Source: SIG603 sp044432645
GTDB lineage: Bacteria; Bacillota; Clostridia; Oscillospirales; Acutalibacteraceae
NCBI GenBank assembly: GCA_044432645.1
Contig: JAWXUM010000088.1
Span: 1-7,903, forward strand
Reading direction: 5' to 3'
DNA length: 7,903 bases
Shown here: positions 1 through 7,269 of the stretch, piece after piece
Layout of the letters: the number at the start of each line of letters is the position of its first letter
How positions within the stretch are numbered: the first letter of the stretch is position 1
Translations under genes and position numbers: made by a program
The notes under the pieces: generated by a model
Told to the model about the DNA's origin: nothing
What the model saw: the letters and a program-made list of their open reading frames with translations, nothing else
The model's database searches: none

Positions 1-1409
1 GTTCAACATCTTCGATGACAATGACATATGATGTATCAAAAAGTTTAACTACAAATGGTTTCACAAAGACTGGTTATACATTTACAGGTTGGAACACTAA
101 TGTTAACGGTACAGGTACAAGTTATACAAATGCACAGTACGTTAAAAATTTAACTACTGGCACAAGTATTATTCTTTATGCACAGTGGCAAGTAAACACC
201 TATACAGTTTCGTATAATGCGAATGGTGGCTTTAATGCTCCGAGTTCTCAAACAAAAACATATGGAGTTGCATTAACCTTATCTCCAAACGAACCAACAC
301 TAGACGGATATACATTTATAGGTTGGTCAACAAATTCAGTTGCAACTACTGCAACTTATTTACCAAGCGATATATTTACAACAAATGCTAATACCACATT
401 GTATGCTGTATGGGAAATAAATTCAGATATTTATCCTGAAATAGTAATTCCTAACGCAACGTATAATGAAGATACAGAAATAATTGTTAGCTATACTATA
501 TATAATGATGGAGCAAATGATATTACTCCAACTTCAAATGCAATAGCAACTTTATTAACTGAAAACACTTCAAGCGATGGTACTGTATCAATAATTTCAA
601 CAGATATACAAGATGTGATTATTCCTGCAAACGATATGAATTTAATTTATTTTAAAATTCTAATACCTGAAGATAGCGATACAATAACTCTAACATTGGA
701 AATCACAAGTGATGTAGTTGAAGATACTTTGAATAATATCATTACAGATACGATAGATGTATCACCTATTGCATACTCACAAACAGCTGATACTGTATTT
801 GAAAATGCTCCAACTTCATTTGTGTTATCGAATAGGTCTACAGCAATATATACAACAGGGCAAGATTTGGAGAATACAGCAACTTGGAGTGTTTGGGAAT
901 GGATTGATGATGATTTTGAATATGTAACATATGAAATCAATTTGAATTTATCAACCACAATAGAAACTGATAGTGTAGTAGAAACAGAAATCGTATCTAA
1001 TGGAATTACAACTATGAAATCTGGTTATGGTATAACCATTGATGTTACATCGGATTTATCCTTTGGAACAAACACACCAAACGAAGATAGTTATACACTA
1101 CTTCAAAGTGGTAATGTCTATCTACCAGAGTTTAGTTATTCATATTCTTATGGAAATTATCGAACACTAGCATTAATTGACGATGTGTTGCAGTTTGAGG
1201 GTAATGAGTACACAATAGCATCAGACGGCATGCAAGATTATAGAAATGTTCATTTTACACCTATATGGTATCCTGACGATGAATATTATACTGTACAAAT
1301 TTACGGATATAATCTATGGACTCCAGCTGGCATGATAAACAGTACAAGCACCGAAAGTCAAATATATATATCAGGCAACATATATGACGATTGGTACGTA
1401 GCAAAATAA
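1..1409 (+). CDS. Secreted InlB B-repeat protein, putative adhesin (5' partial)
   Basis: The frame is open through the left edge (codons from position 3 read S-T-S-S before the first Met), so the true start and signal peptide lie outside and the internal ATGs at 15 and 21 are not starts. Numbering from the ATG at 15, residues 1-58 and about 61-133 are two InlB/Flg_new (Listeria-Bacteroides) B-repeats, seen from the GYTFTGW and GYTFIGW cores and the LYAQW and LYAVW ends. Residues about 140-250 are a Thr/Ile/Asp-rich beta domain resembling CARDB-type modules. Residues about 330-464 form a Tyr/Trp-rich C-terminal module ending YDDWYVAK. There is no LPXTG motif, C-terminal membrane helix or basic tail, so sortase anchoring is not indicated. 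B-repeats are common in Gram-positive surface proteins. Its place directly upstream of pilus genes suggests an adhesin or pilus-associated role; that role is inferred. Confidence 0.8.
   Translation, partial: STSSMTMTYDVSKSLTTNGFTKTGYTFTGWNTNVNGTGTSYTNAQYVKNLTTGTSIILYAQWQVNTYTVSYNANGGFNAPSSQTKTYGVALTLSPNEPTLDGYTFIGWSTNSVATTATYLPSDIFTTNANTTLYAVWEINSDIYPEIVIPNATYNEDTEIIVSYTIYNDGANDITPTSNAIATLLTENTSSDGTVSIISTDIQDVIIPANDMNLIYFKILIPEDSDTITLTLEITSDVVEDTLNNIITDTIDVSPIAYSQTADTVFENAPTSFVLSNRSTAIYTTGQDLENTATWSVWEWIDDDFEYVTYEINLNLSTTIETDSVVETEIVSNGITTMKSGYGITIDVTSDLSFGTNTPNEDSYTLLQSGNVYLPEFSYSYSYGNYRTLALIDDVLQFEGNEYTIASDGMQDYRNVHFTPIWYPDDEYYTVQIYGYNLWTPAGMINSTSTESQIYISGNIYDDWYVAK
3..413 (+). repeat. Two tandem InlB B-type protein repeats
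   Basis: Two divergent copies of a module of about 65-75 residues lie at about 3-188 and 195-413. Each has a Gly-Tyr-Thr-Phe-x-Gly-Trp core and ends in Leu-Tyr-Ala-x-Trp. The second copy also shows the opening SYNANGG, and the first is cut at its N-terminus by the window edge. The copies are clearly related as protein but not close at DNA level, so this is an old domain repeat rather than a recent duplication. More copies may lie upstream. Confidence 0.8.
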
Positions 1410-1420
1410 TTTTTTTGATT

Positions 1421-1454
1421 AAGGAAAGCTGTAATAGGCTTTCCTTTTTATTTT
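1421..1454 (+). terminator. Rho-independent terminator after the adhesin gene
   Basis: A stem pairs 1421-1430 (aaggaaagct) with 1437-1446 (ggctttcctt) around a 6-base loop, with one G-T pair next to the loop. A T-rich run (ttttta then tttt) follows to 1454. It starts 11 bases after the adhesin stop codon. The ribosome binding site of the next gene (aggaga, 1455-1460) follows at once, leaving no room for a promoter between them. Downstream genes therefore need read-through or a promoter inside the adhesin gene. The poly-T side is on the + strand only, so it acts in one direction. Confidence 0.85.
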
Positions 1455-1464
1455 AGGAGAAAAT

Positions 1465-1902
1465 ATGACATATTTAATTTTAGAAGCTTTTAAGATAACA
1501 CTTTTTATTCCTGTTGTTTCTTACGCTTCATATCAAGATTACAAAACAACTGATGTACCCAATTGGTGTGCCTATGCACTGTTAGGAATAGGACTCATTC
1601 ATTGTTCGTGGTCGTCACTAATAACTGGTGCTGTAGTATTTGCAGTATTCTTTGTCATTGCAATGTTCACTGAACTAGGTGGTGCAGATGTAAAAATAGC
1701 AAGTGCAAGTGCATTTGTTTTAGGTATGCCCTACGCATTAATAGGTCTTACAATAGGTCTTGCACTATCGCTTATAAAAGACATTATAGTTTTCATTTTT
1801 ATATATAAATTTAAGAACAAGCCGAAAAAGTTATATCCATTAATACCATTTTTAGGTATTGGTATGTTTATAGCAATAATATTAGAGAGGATAATTTTAT
1901 GA
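1465..1902 (+). CDS. Prepilin peptidase, A24 family (TadV/CpaA-like)
   Basis: This 145-residue, very hydrophobic protein has the two catalytic aspartates of GxGD aspartic prepilin peptidases. D25 lies in YQDYKTTDVPNW, matching the usual D-x(n)-[IV]PN block, and D75 lies in GGADVK, a variant of GxGD with Ala before the Asp. The size fits the short TadV/CpaA class, which has only the membrane protease domain and lacks the N-methyltransferase domain of PilD. Family role: it cleaves the leader of Flp-type prepilins and TadE-like pseudopilins at the inner face of the membrane. The ATG at 1465 is preceded by aggaga at 1455-1460. Its stop overlaps the next start (ATGA, 1899-1902), so translation of the two is probably coupled. 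Likely substrates in the window are the proteins at 6358 and 6776. Confidence 0.88.
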   Translation: MTYLILEAFKITLFIPVVSYASYQDYKTTDVPNWCAYALLGIGLIHCSWSSLITGAVVFAVFFVIAMFTELGGADVKIASASAFVLGMPYALIGLTIGLALSLIKDIIVFIFIYKFKNKPKKLYPLIPFLGIGMFIAIILERIIL

Positions 1903-2561
1903 AATTAATTAGAAACAGAATATTTTTAGCAGTTTTATGTGCAGTTATTTCGATTGCATGCATAATGACACTTATAACAAATTCATCAAGTGATGATATT
2001 GTTGTATACACAGTAAGTTCCAATATTGAACAAGGCACAAAGATAACCGAAGATATGTTAAGCACAAAAACCGTGACAGACAAAGGTATGGATAATGTTA
2101 TCACTAATGAAAGTGATTTAATTGGAAAATATGCGGTTGTAGATTTATTATCAGGACAGTTTTTTTATCAAAGCAGCATAACAGAAATTTACGATGAAGT
2201 GTTAAGTGGTCTTGAAAAATTAGACGGTGAATACATCGCATATACAATAAGTATGAGTGGAACAGCAACTAGTGTTTCAAGCACAGTGAAAAGTGGCGAC
2301 ATTGTTTCCTTGTATGTATACAGTAATGGTCTTTCACTTTTACCAGAGGAACTTAAATATGTAGAAATCTTGTATGCAACAACATCAGACGGAACTGAAA
2401 ATAGCGAAACAGCAGAAAGTAGTATTTCTACTATCACATTTTTAGTAACAGAAGAACAAGCCTTGCTTTTAAATGAATATGAATACTCAGCAAATATTCA
2501 CTTAGCATTAGTATATAGTGGTGATGATGAAGAAATTAAATCTGAATATTTAGGAAATTAA
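1899..2561 (+). CDS. CpaB/RcpC-like pilus assembly protein with SAF domain
   Basis: This is a 220-residue protein with an N-terminal membrane anchor (about 7-27) and the rest outside the membrane. Residues about 35-95 form a SAF domain, recognised from the YTVSSNIEQGTKITEDML pattern and LIGKYAVVDLLSGQ. Residues about 112-207 form an RcpC/CpaB-type domain, with SGDIVSLYVY, ELKYVEILYA, STITFLVTEEQALLLNEYE and the closing IHLALVYSG. In Gram-negative Tad systems CpaB/RcpC works next to the outer-membrane secretin. No secretin gene is seen here, so in this presumed single-membrane cell it more likely aligns or guides the pilus through the cell wall (inference). It starts inside the peptidase stop codon, with gagagg at 1885-1890 as ribosome binding site. 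The tail after residue 207 is acidic. Confidence 0.85.
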   Translation: MKLIRNRIFLAVLCAVISIACIMTLITNSSSDDIVVYTVSSNIEQGTKITEDMLSTKTVTDKGMDNVITNESDLIGKYAVVDLLSGQFFYQSSITEIYDEVLSGLEKLDGEYIAYTISMSGTATSVSSTVKSGDIVSLYVYSNGLSLLPEELKYVEILYATTSDGTENSETAESSISTITFLVTEEQALLLNEYEYSANIHLALVYSGDDEEIKSEYLGN

Positions 2562-2570
2562 GGTGATACT

Positions 2571-3254
2571 ATGAAAAATATAATCGTAACTGGCAACAGT
2601 GGAAAAACTACTTTTTCATATTTTTTAGCAGAAAAACTTAGCAAAACACACAAAGTAATATTAATTTCAACTGATACTGAAAAAGGTATGATTAAATGTT
2701 TATTTCCTGATGCACAATCTACTGAAAATAGAAGTTTAGGAAATTTACTAGCTGACCCTATCATTATAGAAAAAGATGTTTATGATAATTCATATTTAGT
2801 TGATGATAATTTTTTATTTATAAGCTATACAGGGGACATAGAACTACACCCAAACATAACAAGTATTAATTGCTCTAAGTTATTTTCAAGGGTAAGTCAA
2901 ATGGCAGATTATTTAATTGTGGATACTTCTAAGCATATTTTTGATAAATTTATGCTTAGTTCACCAAACAAAACAGTTATTTCTGTTACAACATGCGATT
3001 TACGTGGTTATCATTACCGAATTAAAAACCCTATAAGTGATATTAATGTGTTATTACAAGCTACAGCATATTCACATAGTCAAGATGTTTTAAGTACATT
3101 TGAAAAAAGACCATTTGAGATAACATATTCAAAGCAACTTCAATCTGTATATACTGGTGAAAGTATAAAAAATATACCTATTTCAAAATCATACACAAAA
3201 ACACTCAACAAAATTATTGAACTAATAAGTGCAGGTGATGAAGTTGAACTATAA
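2571..3254 (+). CDS. Small P-loop ATPase in the CpaE/TadZ position
   Basis: This 227-residue soluble protein begins with MKNIIVTGNSGKTT, a P-loop at residues 8-14. Later come a possible switch residue D35 (LISTDTEK) and a Walker B-like strand LIVDTS at about 115-120, with D118. The fold looks like the MinD/ParA/CpaE class, which in Tad loci (CpaE, TadZ) helps place the pilus machine. The deviant Walker A lysine of that class (KGGxGKT) is not present: the corresponding residue is Thr7. There is also no N-terminal receiver domain, so it is a short, diverged form. It starts 9 bases after the CpaB-like gene, with aggtgat at 2561-2567, and overlaps the 5' end of the CpaF-like gene. The C-terminal third is not recognisable beyond position in the operon. 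Confidence 0.7.
   Translation: MKNIIVTGNSGKTTFSYFLAEKLSKTHKVILISTDTEKGMIKCLFPDAQSTENRSLGNLLADPIIIEKDVYDNSYLVDDNFLFISYTGDIELHPNITSINCSKLFSRVSQMADYLIVDTSKHIFDKFMLSSPNKTVISVTTCDLRGYHYRIKNPISDINVLLQATAYSHSQDVLSTFEKRPFEITYSKQLQSVYTGESIKNIPISKSYTKTLNKIIELISAGDEVEL
3233..3246 (+). promoter_or_regulatory. Ribosome binding site that points to a TTG start for the CpaF-like gene
   Basis: The sequence aggtgat at 3233-3239 matches the extended anti-Shine-Dalgarno pairing and sits 4 bases before TTG 3244. The same heptamer precedes the neighbouring ATG 2571 by 3 bases. The ATG at 3238 lies inside this site and so cannot use it, and the GTG at 3229 lies before it. Translation of the CpaF-like protein therefore probably begins at TTG 3244, inside the end of the preceding gene. 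Confidence 0.55.
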
Positions 3255-4572
3255 GATAATAAATCATAATGACCATTACATGGAATTACTTGAAAAAGTT
3301 CAATATTCAGTAAATGAAAATTTTTGGGAGATTAATGCACAAGTTAATACAGATGATACAGAAACTAAGCCTTTAGTTCTTGCCTATTATAAAAATTACT
3401 TAGAAATTAATAACATAGAAATTGAGGGAATTATGCAAGAAGAATTAATAGTTAAGCTTTACAACGACACTCATAAGTATTCAGTGTTAACACAAGCACT
3501 TGAAGACGACGAAGTTGAGGGTATACATATTAACGCATGGAACTGTGTTATTATTCAATTTAGAAATGGTCAATTTTTACATGCAAACAGTTTTGAAAAT
3601 CCACAACATGCTATTGATATAATAAGACGATTAATTCAAGAAAAAGGCAAAGTTTTAGATAACTCAACTCCAATTGTAGAAACTTCTATAAGTTCAAACA
3701 TTCGTATTACAACAGTAAAATCACCTATAGTAGATGAACATATCGGAGTATCCTGTTATATTCGTAAATTAAGCAAAAAGACATTTACAGCTGACCAATA
3801 TATACAAGGTGGTTTTGCTGACTCTAAAGAAATTGACATGCTTAAAATTTTTATGAAACGTGGAGTTTCAATGTTAATAGTAGGAAAAGTTAATAGTGGT
3901 AAAACTACATTTTTATCATATTTGCTTTCAACATTGTCAGATAATACAAAAATTGTTACCATTGAAAACTCTGCTCGAGAAATGGACTTAGTAAAAATTC
4001 AAAATGGAGAAACAGTAAACAATGTAGTACATATGATAACCAAAGAAAGCAGTAATGCATATGAAAACATAGACCAAAACGATTTACTTGTTACTTCACT
4101 TAGACTAAATCCCGACTATATGTCAGTAGCAGAAATGCGTGACAGTGAAGCTTATTCAGCAGTTGAAGCTTCACGAAGTGGACATCCTGTAATTAGTACA
4201 ACTCATGCAGGTTCTCCAAGAGAAGCACACAAAAGAATTGCTGATTTATCAAGGAAAGGTAACAACACCGACTACCCAACAGCACTAATTCAAGCACAAG
4301 AAGCCTTTCCAATTGTCGTATTTATTCATATGCTAGAAGATAACAAGCGTAGAATAATGGGAATTAGCGAATGTCACGTTGACGATGATAACAAGCCACA
4401 TTACAATCCACTATGGAAATTTGACATAGAGGATAATGAGATTAATAACAATACATTAAATATACGTGGTAATCATAACAGAGTTGGAAAATGTTCGGAA
4501 TTTTTAATTGAAAAAATGAAAATGTACGGAATAACTAAAACTGAAATTCAAGAATTAGGAGGAGGTAAATAA
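3244..4572 (+). CDS. CpaF/TadA-type secretion ATPase
   Basis: A hexameric ATPase of the type II/IV secretion superfamily, which powers Tad/Flp pilus assembly at the cytoplasmic membrane. Counting from TTG 3244 (442 residues), it shows Walker A GKVNSGKTT at 214-222, a Walker B region LRLNPDYMSVAEMR with E297 and R299, and the histidine region GHPVISTTHAGS with H314 and H321. The N-terminal 190 or so residues are the usual CpaF N-terminal domain (EVEGIHINAW, ISSNIRITTV). Length fits the family. The start choice rests on aggtgat at 3233-3239; ATG 3238 and GTG 3229 would add 2 or 5 residues and have poorer ribosome binding sites. The gene overlaps the preceding one by 11 bases, and its stop shares one base with the next start (TAATG). 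VirB11-type ATPases are relatives, but the Tad neighbours support CpaF. Confidence 0.9.
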   Translation: MNYKIINHNDHYMELLEKVQYSVNENFWEINAQVNTDDTETKPLVLAYYKNYLEINNIEIEGIMQEELIVKLYNDTHKYSVLTQALEDDEVEGIHINAWNCVIIQFRNGQFLHANSFENPQHAIDIIRRLIQEKGKVLDNSTPIVETSISSNIRITTVKSPIVDEHIGVSCYIRKLSKKTFTADQYIQGGFADSKEIDMLKIFMKRGVSMLIVGKVNSGKTTFLSYLLSTLSDNTKIVTIENSAREMDLVKIQNGETVNNVVHMITKESSNAYENIDQNDLLVTSLRLNPDYMSVAEMRDSEAYSAVEASRSGHPVISTTHAGSPREAHKRIADLSRKGNNTDYPTALIQAQEAFPIVVFIHMLEDNKRRIMGISECHVDDDNKPHYNPLWKFDIEDNEINNNTLNIRGNHNRVGKCSEFLIEKMKMYGITKTEIQELGGGK

Positions 4573-5486
4573 TGAAATTGCTTATTTTTGTTATTATTAT
4601 ATCTGTAACAGCAACAATATTTTTACTGTTTGATGTAAAAACATCAAATTTTATCAGCATTTTAGACCAAATGGAAAAAAATAAAACTAAAAGTTTTAAA
4701 AATTTAATACGAGATAGAGAAAATCCAATTTTATTATTTTTTAAAACAACCAATTCCATGTTAACAGCCACAAGGCAAAAAAGTAAATTAACACTGGTAA
4801 TATTAAGTACAATAGTATTAATAATTTTTGGTGCTTTTATTGCAATATTTATAAATAATATATATTTAGTGCCAGTTTTTGCTATTATTTTTGGTTCTAT
4901 TCCTTTCATTTTTATACGTTTTCAGTTCATCAAATACAATAAAGTCGTTATGGAAGAATTAACAATAGCAATGGCTAGTGTTACTTCTTCTTATGAGCGT
5001 ACTGAAAACATTTTATTATCATTCAAAGAAAATTTAGACGATACAGCAGAACCGATTAAAAGTGTATTTACAGGATTTATTAATGAAATTGAAAATGTTA
5101 ACCCTAACTTTGAATTAGCTATTGAGCATATGAAAAATAAAGTTAAAAATAATGTTTGGGTTGAGTGGTGCGAAGCATTAAAACGCTGTGTACATAATAA
5201 AAACATTAAGCATGTATTATCACCAATAGTAACAAAGTTATCAAAAATTAATATCACAACAGATGAACTAAAAACGATTTTATCAGAAGTTGTAAAAGAT
5301 TTTTACATCTTAGTGGGAGCAGCAATAGTACTTTTGTATGTAGGTGTTTTTCTTTTACCAAGTGGATTGATGATTGATATTCCTGTCAATTTATCTAATA
5401 TTATGATAGCTGTAAATGTTTTAACAGCATATTTATTGTGCTTAAGAGTTACGCTTATAACAAGCGATATAAAATTTGATGTTTAA
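4572..5486 (+). CDS. TadB-like pilus assembly membrane protein (T2SS F domain)
   Basis: This 304-residue protein has one N-terminal membrane segment (about 1-20), a pair at about 76-118 and a hydrophobic C-terminal region from about 245 on. Between the last two lies a cytoplasmic helical domain of about 120 residues typical of T2SS F/TadB (start VVMEELTIAMASVTSSYERTE is diagnostic in style; later VWVEWCEALKRC). TadB and TadC together form the inner-membrane platform on which the CpaF ATPase acts. Family assignment rests on topology plus the position between the ATPase and a second protein of the same type. The start has a near-perfect ribosome binding site, aggaggagg, at 4557-4565. The gene ends in taaggaggt, where its stop overlaps the next ribosome binding site. 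Confidence 0.82.
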   Translation: MKLLIFVIIISVTATIFLLFDVKTSNFISILDQMEKNKTKSFKNLIRDRENPILLFFKTTNSMLTATRQKSKLTLVILSTIVLIIFGAFIAIFINNIYLVPVFAIIFGSIPFIFIRFQFIKYNKVVMEELTIAMASVTSSYERTENILLSFKENLDDTAEPIKSVFTGFINEIENVNPNFELAIEHMKNKVKNNVWVEWCEALKRCVHNKNIKHVLSPIVTKLSKINITTDELKTILSEVVKDFYILVGAAIVLLYVGVFLLPSGLMIDIPVNLSNIMIAVNVLTAYLLCLRVTLITSDIKFDV

Positions 5487-5497
5487 GGAGGTCTGCA

Positions 5498-6355
5498 ATG
5501 AAAATATTATTAATTGTTACATCTACAATATTTATATATTGTATTCTTTCAATTTTGTTAAAAGTTCCAAAATTTGGAAATAAAAAAGCATTTAAATCAT
5601 CTAAAGAAAAAACAGGTCTTTTTACTGATATAGTCGATAAAATCATTTATACTGTAACACCAAAAATCAAATTATCAGTAATTAAAAAAAGAGAAATACA
5701 GCAATTGTTAACATCAGCAAACAGCAAAAAAACACCCGAAGAATTTATGGCAAAAACGTATGTAGAAACAGTTTTACCATTGTTTCTAATTATTATTGTT
5801 GTATTTATAAAGCCTGCTTTGTCTTTTGTCCCTATAATTTTATCTGTATATTTTTATCGAAAAAATTATCAATTACTTAATGAAGATAGCCTTAAAAGAC
5901 AAAGAGAAATTGAAACAGAAATGCTTAAATTTGTTATGTATATGTCAAATGCATTGAAATCTTCTAGAAATGTAATCAACTGCATAGAAGACTATAAAAG
6001 AAATTTCAATACCTCATTAACCGAAGAATTAACATATACGTTGGCAGAAATGCGTACAGGTAACTATGAAAAAGCACTTAAAAACATGGAAATTCGCAAC
6101 AATTCAGAAAGTATCAGAAAGCTTGTTAGAGGTATCATTTCTTCAATGAAAGGTGACGATATGTCACAATATTTTGATAATTTGGGTAATGAATTAACTG
6201 CTAAATGGGGAGAAACACTTAAAGCACAAGCACTTAAAAAGAAACCTGAAGTACAAAGATTATCATATATAATGTTTGCTGTAGCAATGGTAACCGTATT
6301 AATAATATTAGCAGTTGCGTTATTATCATCAGCTACTATGATTGGAGGTCTTTAA
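5498..6355 (+). CDS. TadC-like pilus assembly membrane protein (T2SS F domain)
   Basis: This 285-residue protein has an N-terminal membrane segment (about 2-21), a central hydrophobic pair (about 90-125), a cytoplasmic helical domain (about 135-255) and a C-terminal membrane helix (about 260-282). The cytoplasmic part has the T2SS F pattern: EIETEMLKFVMYMSNALKSS, then LAEMRTGNYEKALKNME, then LVRGIISSMKGDD. It is the expected partner of the TadB-like protein just upstream; the two form the platform complex for pilus extension. The ribosome binding site aaggaggt (5485-5492) overlaps the preceding stop codon, and the gap is 11 bases, so this is one transcription unit. TadB-type and TadC-type are told apart mainly by gene order. 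Confidence 0.82.
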   Translation: MKILLIVTSTIFIYCILSILLKVPKFGNKKAFKSSKEKTGLFTDIVDKIIYTVTPKIKLSVIKKREIQQLLTSANSKKTPEEFMAKTYVETVLPLFLIIIVVFIKPALSFVPIILSVYFYRKNYQLLNEDSLKRQREIETEMLKFVMYMSNALKSSRNVINCIEDYKRNFNTSLTEELTYTLAEMRTGNYEKALKNMEIRNNSESIRKLVRGIISSMKGDDMSQYFDNLGNELTAKWGETLKAQALKKKPEVQRLSYIMFAVAMVTVLIILAVALLSSATMIGGL

Positions 6356-6357
6356 GT

Positions 6358-6768
6358 GTGAAAAAAGTATTAAACAACAAAGGTGTATCGAATTTAACCT
6401 CAACGCTTGTTGGTCTTTTATCATTAACTATTATGTTAGTTATCAGTATTACCTTTATAACTGTAGTTAATGTGCAAACAACACTTAATGAATTTGGAAA
6501 TCAAATGATAATATCATGCCAAAACTATGGTAAAACTGATGGTGACGAAATTGAAGCTAGATATGAGCAACTAGAAAACACTTTAAATATTAGTCCTACT
6601 ATAACCTATAGTGCAACATATTTTAATTCAGTAGGCAAGACAGTACAATATGGAGATTTAATAACAATAACACTTGTTTTAGAGTATGATATAAATTTAT
6701 TAGGATTTGACGAAACGCTTGAATTTGAGATTAGCAAAACTGGACTTTCTCAAATCTACTGGAAGTAG
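6358..6768 (+). CDS. DUF4320-family TadE-like pseudopilin
   Basis: This 136-residue protein has a short basic leader MKKVLNNKG, a probable prepilin cleavage site after G9, and one membrane helix (about 14-38). The rest is an extracellular beta-rich domain ending in SKTGLSQIYWK. The closing Ser-x-[IV]-Tyr-Trp-Lys is what I recall as typical of DUF4320, a family from Clostridia often found beside Tad-like and conjugation genes. The residue five after the cut, normally Glu in pilins, is Thr14. It is probably a minor pilin or TadE-like pseudopilin processed by the peptidase at 1465. The start is GTG at 6358, with ggaggt at 6344-6349 inside the end of the TadC-like gene. The next gene follows after 7 bases. 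Confidence 0.75.
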   Translation: MKKVLNNKGVSNLTSTLVGLLSLTIMLVISITFITVVNVQTTLNEFGNQMIISCQNYGKTDGDEIEARYEQLENTLNISPTITYSATYFNSVGKTVQYGDLITITLVLEYDINLLGFDETLEFEISKTGLSQIYWK

Positions 6769-6775
6769 GTGTACT

Positions 6776-7258
6776 ATGAAGAAAGTATGTCAAATATTAA
6801 AAGATACTAAAGGTACAACAACTTTGCCATATACAATTGTTCTTCTTATTTTTATGTTGTTAATAACTTTAGCTGTCATCATTAATATTCAATTTAGAAG
6901 CTTAGCTTTAGAGATTTATAATACAGCTGAGCAATGTTTGAGTCAGTATGTAACCAACCAGTCAGAAATTAACATTAATTCAATTAAAAATGGCACTAAT
7001 TATGTAGTGGAATTAAACGAAGATGAGTATATAGAATATTTAGCTTTAGCTTTAGGTGTTGATGAAAATTTACAAGGAGTAACATCTAACGGTAGAAACT
7101 TCGAATTAACCAATATTGACATCACTTTTTATGATGAAAACAACATAATAGATGTTAAAGTTAATTTTGATTTATTGTTAGAAATTGAAATAATGCAAAT
7201 AACCTCGACACTAGAAAAAAATATTGAAATAACATATCAATTATCTACTACGTATTAA
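6776..7258 (+). CDS. TadE/TadF-like pseudopilin, second copy
   Basis: This 160-residue protein has the leader MKKVCQILKDTKG, likely cut after G13, then a membrane helix at about 17-38 and an extracellular domain of about 120 residues. The stretch TKGTTTLPYTIVLL closely follows the prepilin pattern KG-x-x-x-LEY, but Pro18 replaces the Glu at +5. ATG 6776 was chosen because aggtg at 6767-6771 precedes it and it gives a compact leader. The upstream in-frame ATG at 6707 would add 23 residues lying within the preceding gene and would spoil the leader. The outer part (about 80-160) is acidic and matches no family I can name. Position and leader suggest a minor pilin working with the protein at 6358. 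Confidence 0.72.
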   Translation: MKKVCQILKDTKGTTTLPYTIVLLIFMLLITLAVIINIQFRSLALEIYNTAEQCLSQYVTNQSEININSIKNGTNYVVELNEDEYIEYLALALGVDENLQGVTSNGRNFELTNIDITFYDENNIIDVKVNFDLLLEIEIMQITSTLEKNIEITYQLSTTY

Positions 7259-7269
7259 AGGTAAGATAT

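Noticed and set aside
647..958. Open frame on the minus strand, 103 codons
   Set aside because: It lies wholly within the repeat protein, has no ribosome binding site I trust, and its composition is that of an antisense shadow.
1868..2104. Minus-strand frame of 78 codons across the peptidase/CpaB-like junction
   Set aside because: It overlaps two well-supported coupled genes and shows no recognisable domain.
3229..4572. CpaF-like protein as VirB11, the ATPase of a classical type IV secretion system
   Set aside because: The flanking SAF, T2SS F and TadE-like genes and the long N-terminal domain favour CpaF/TadA; Gram-positive conjugation systems usually lack VirB11.
4535..4909. Minus-strand frame of 124 codons rich in Ile/Leu/Lys
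   Set aside because: It is antisense to the membrane-encoding start of the TadB-like gene; hydrophobic antisense frames are expected in AT-rich DNA. The + strand gene has a strong ribosome binding site and family features.
6707..6775. Upstream ATG that would lengthen the second pseudopilin by 23 residues
   Set aside because: It lies inside the preceding gene without a ribosome binding site and would bury the short basic prepilin leader.
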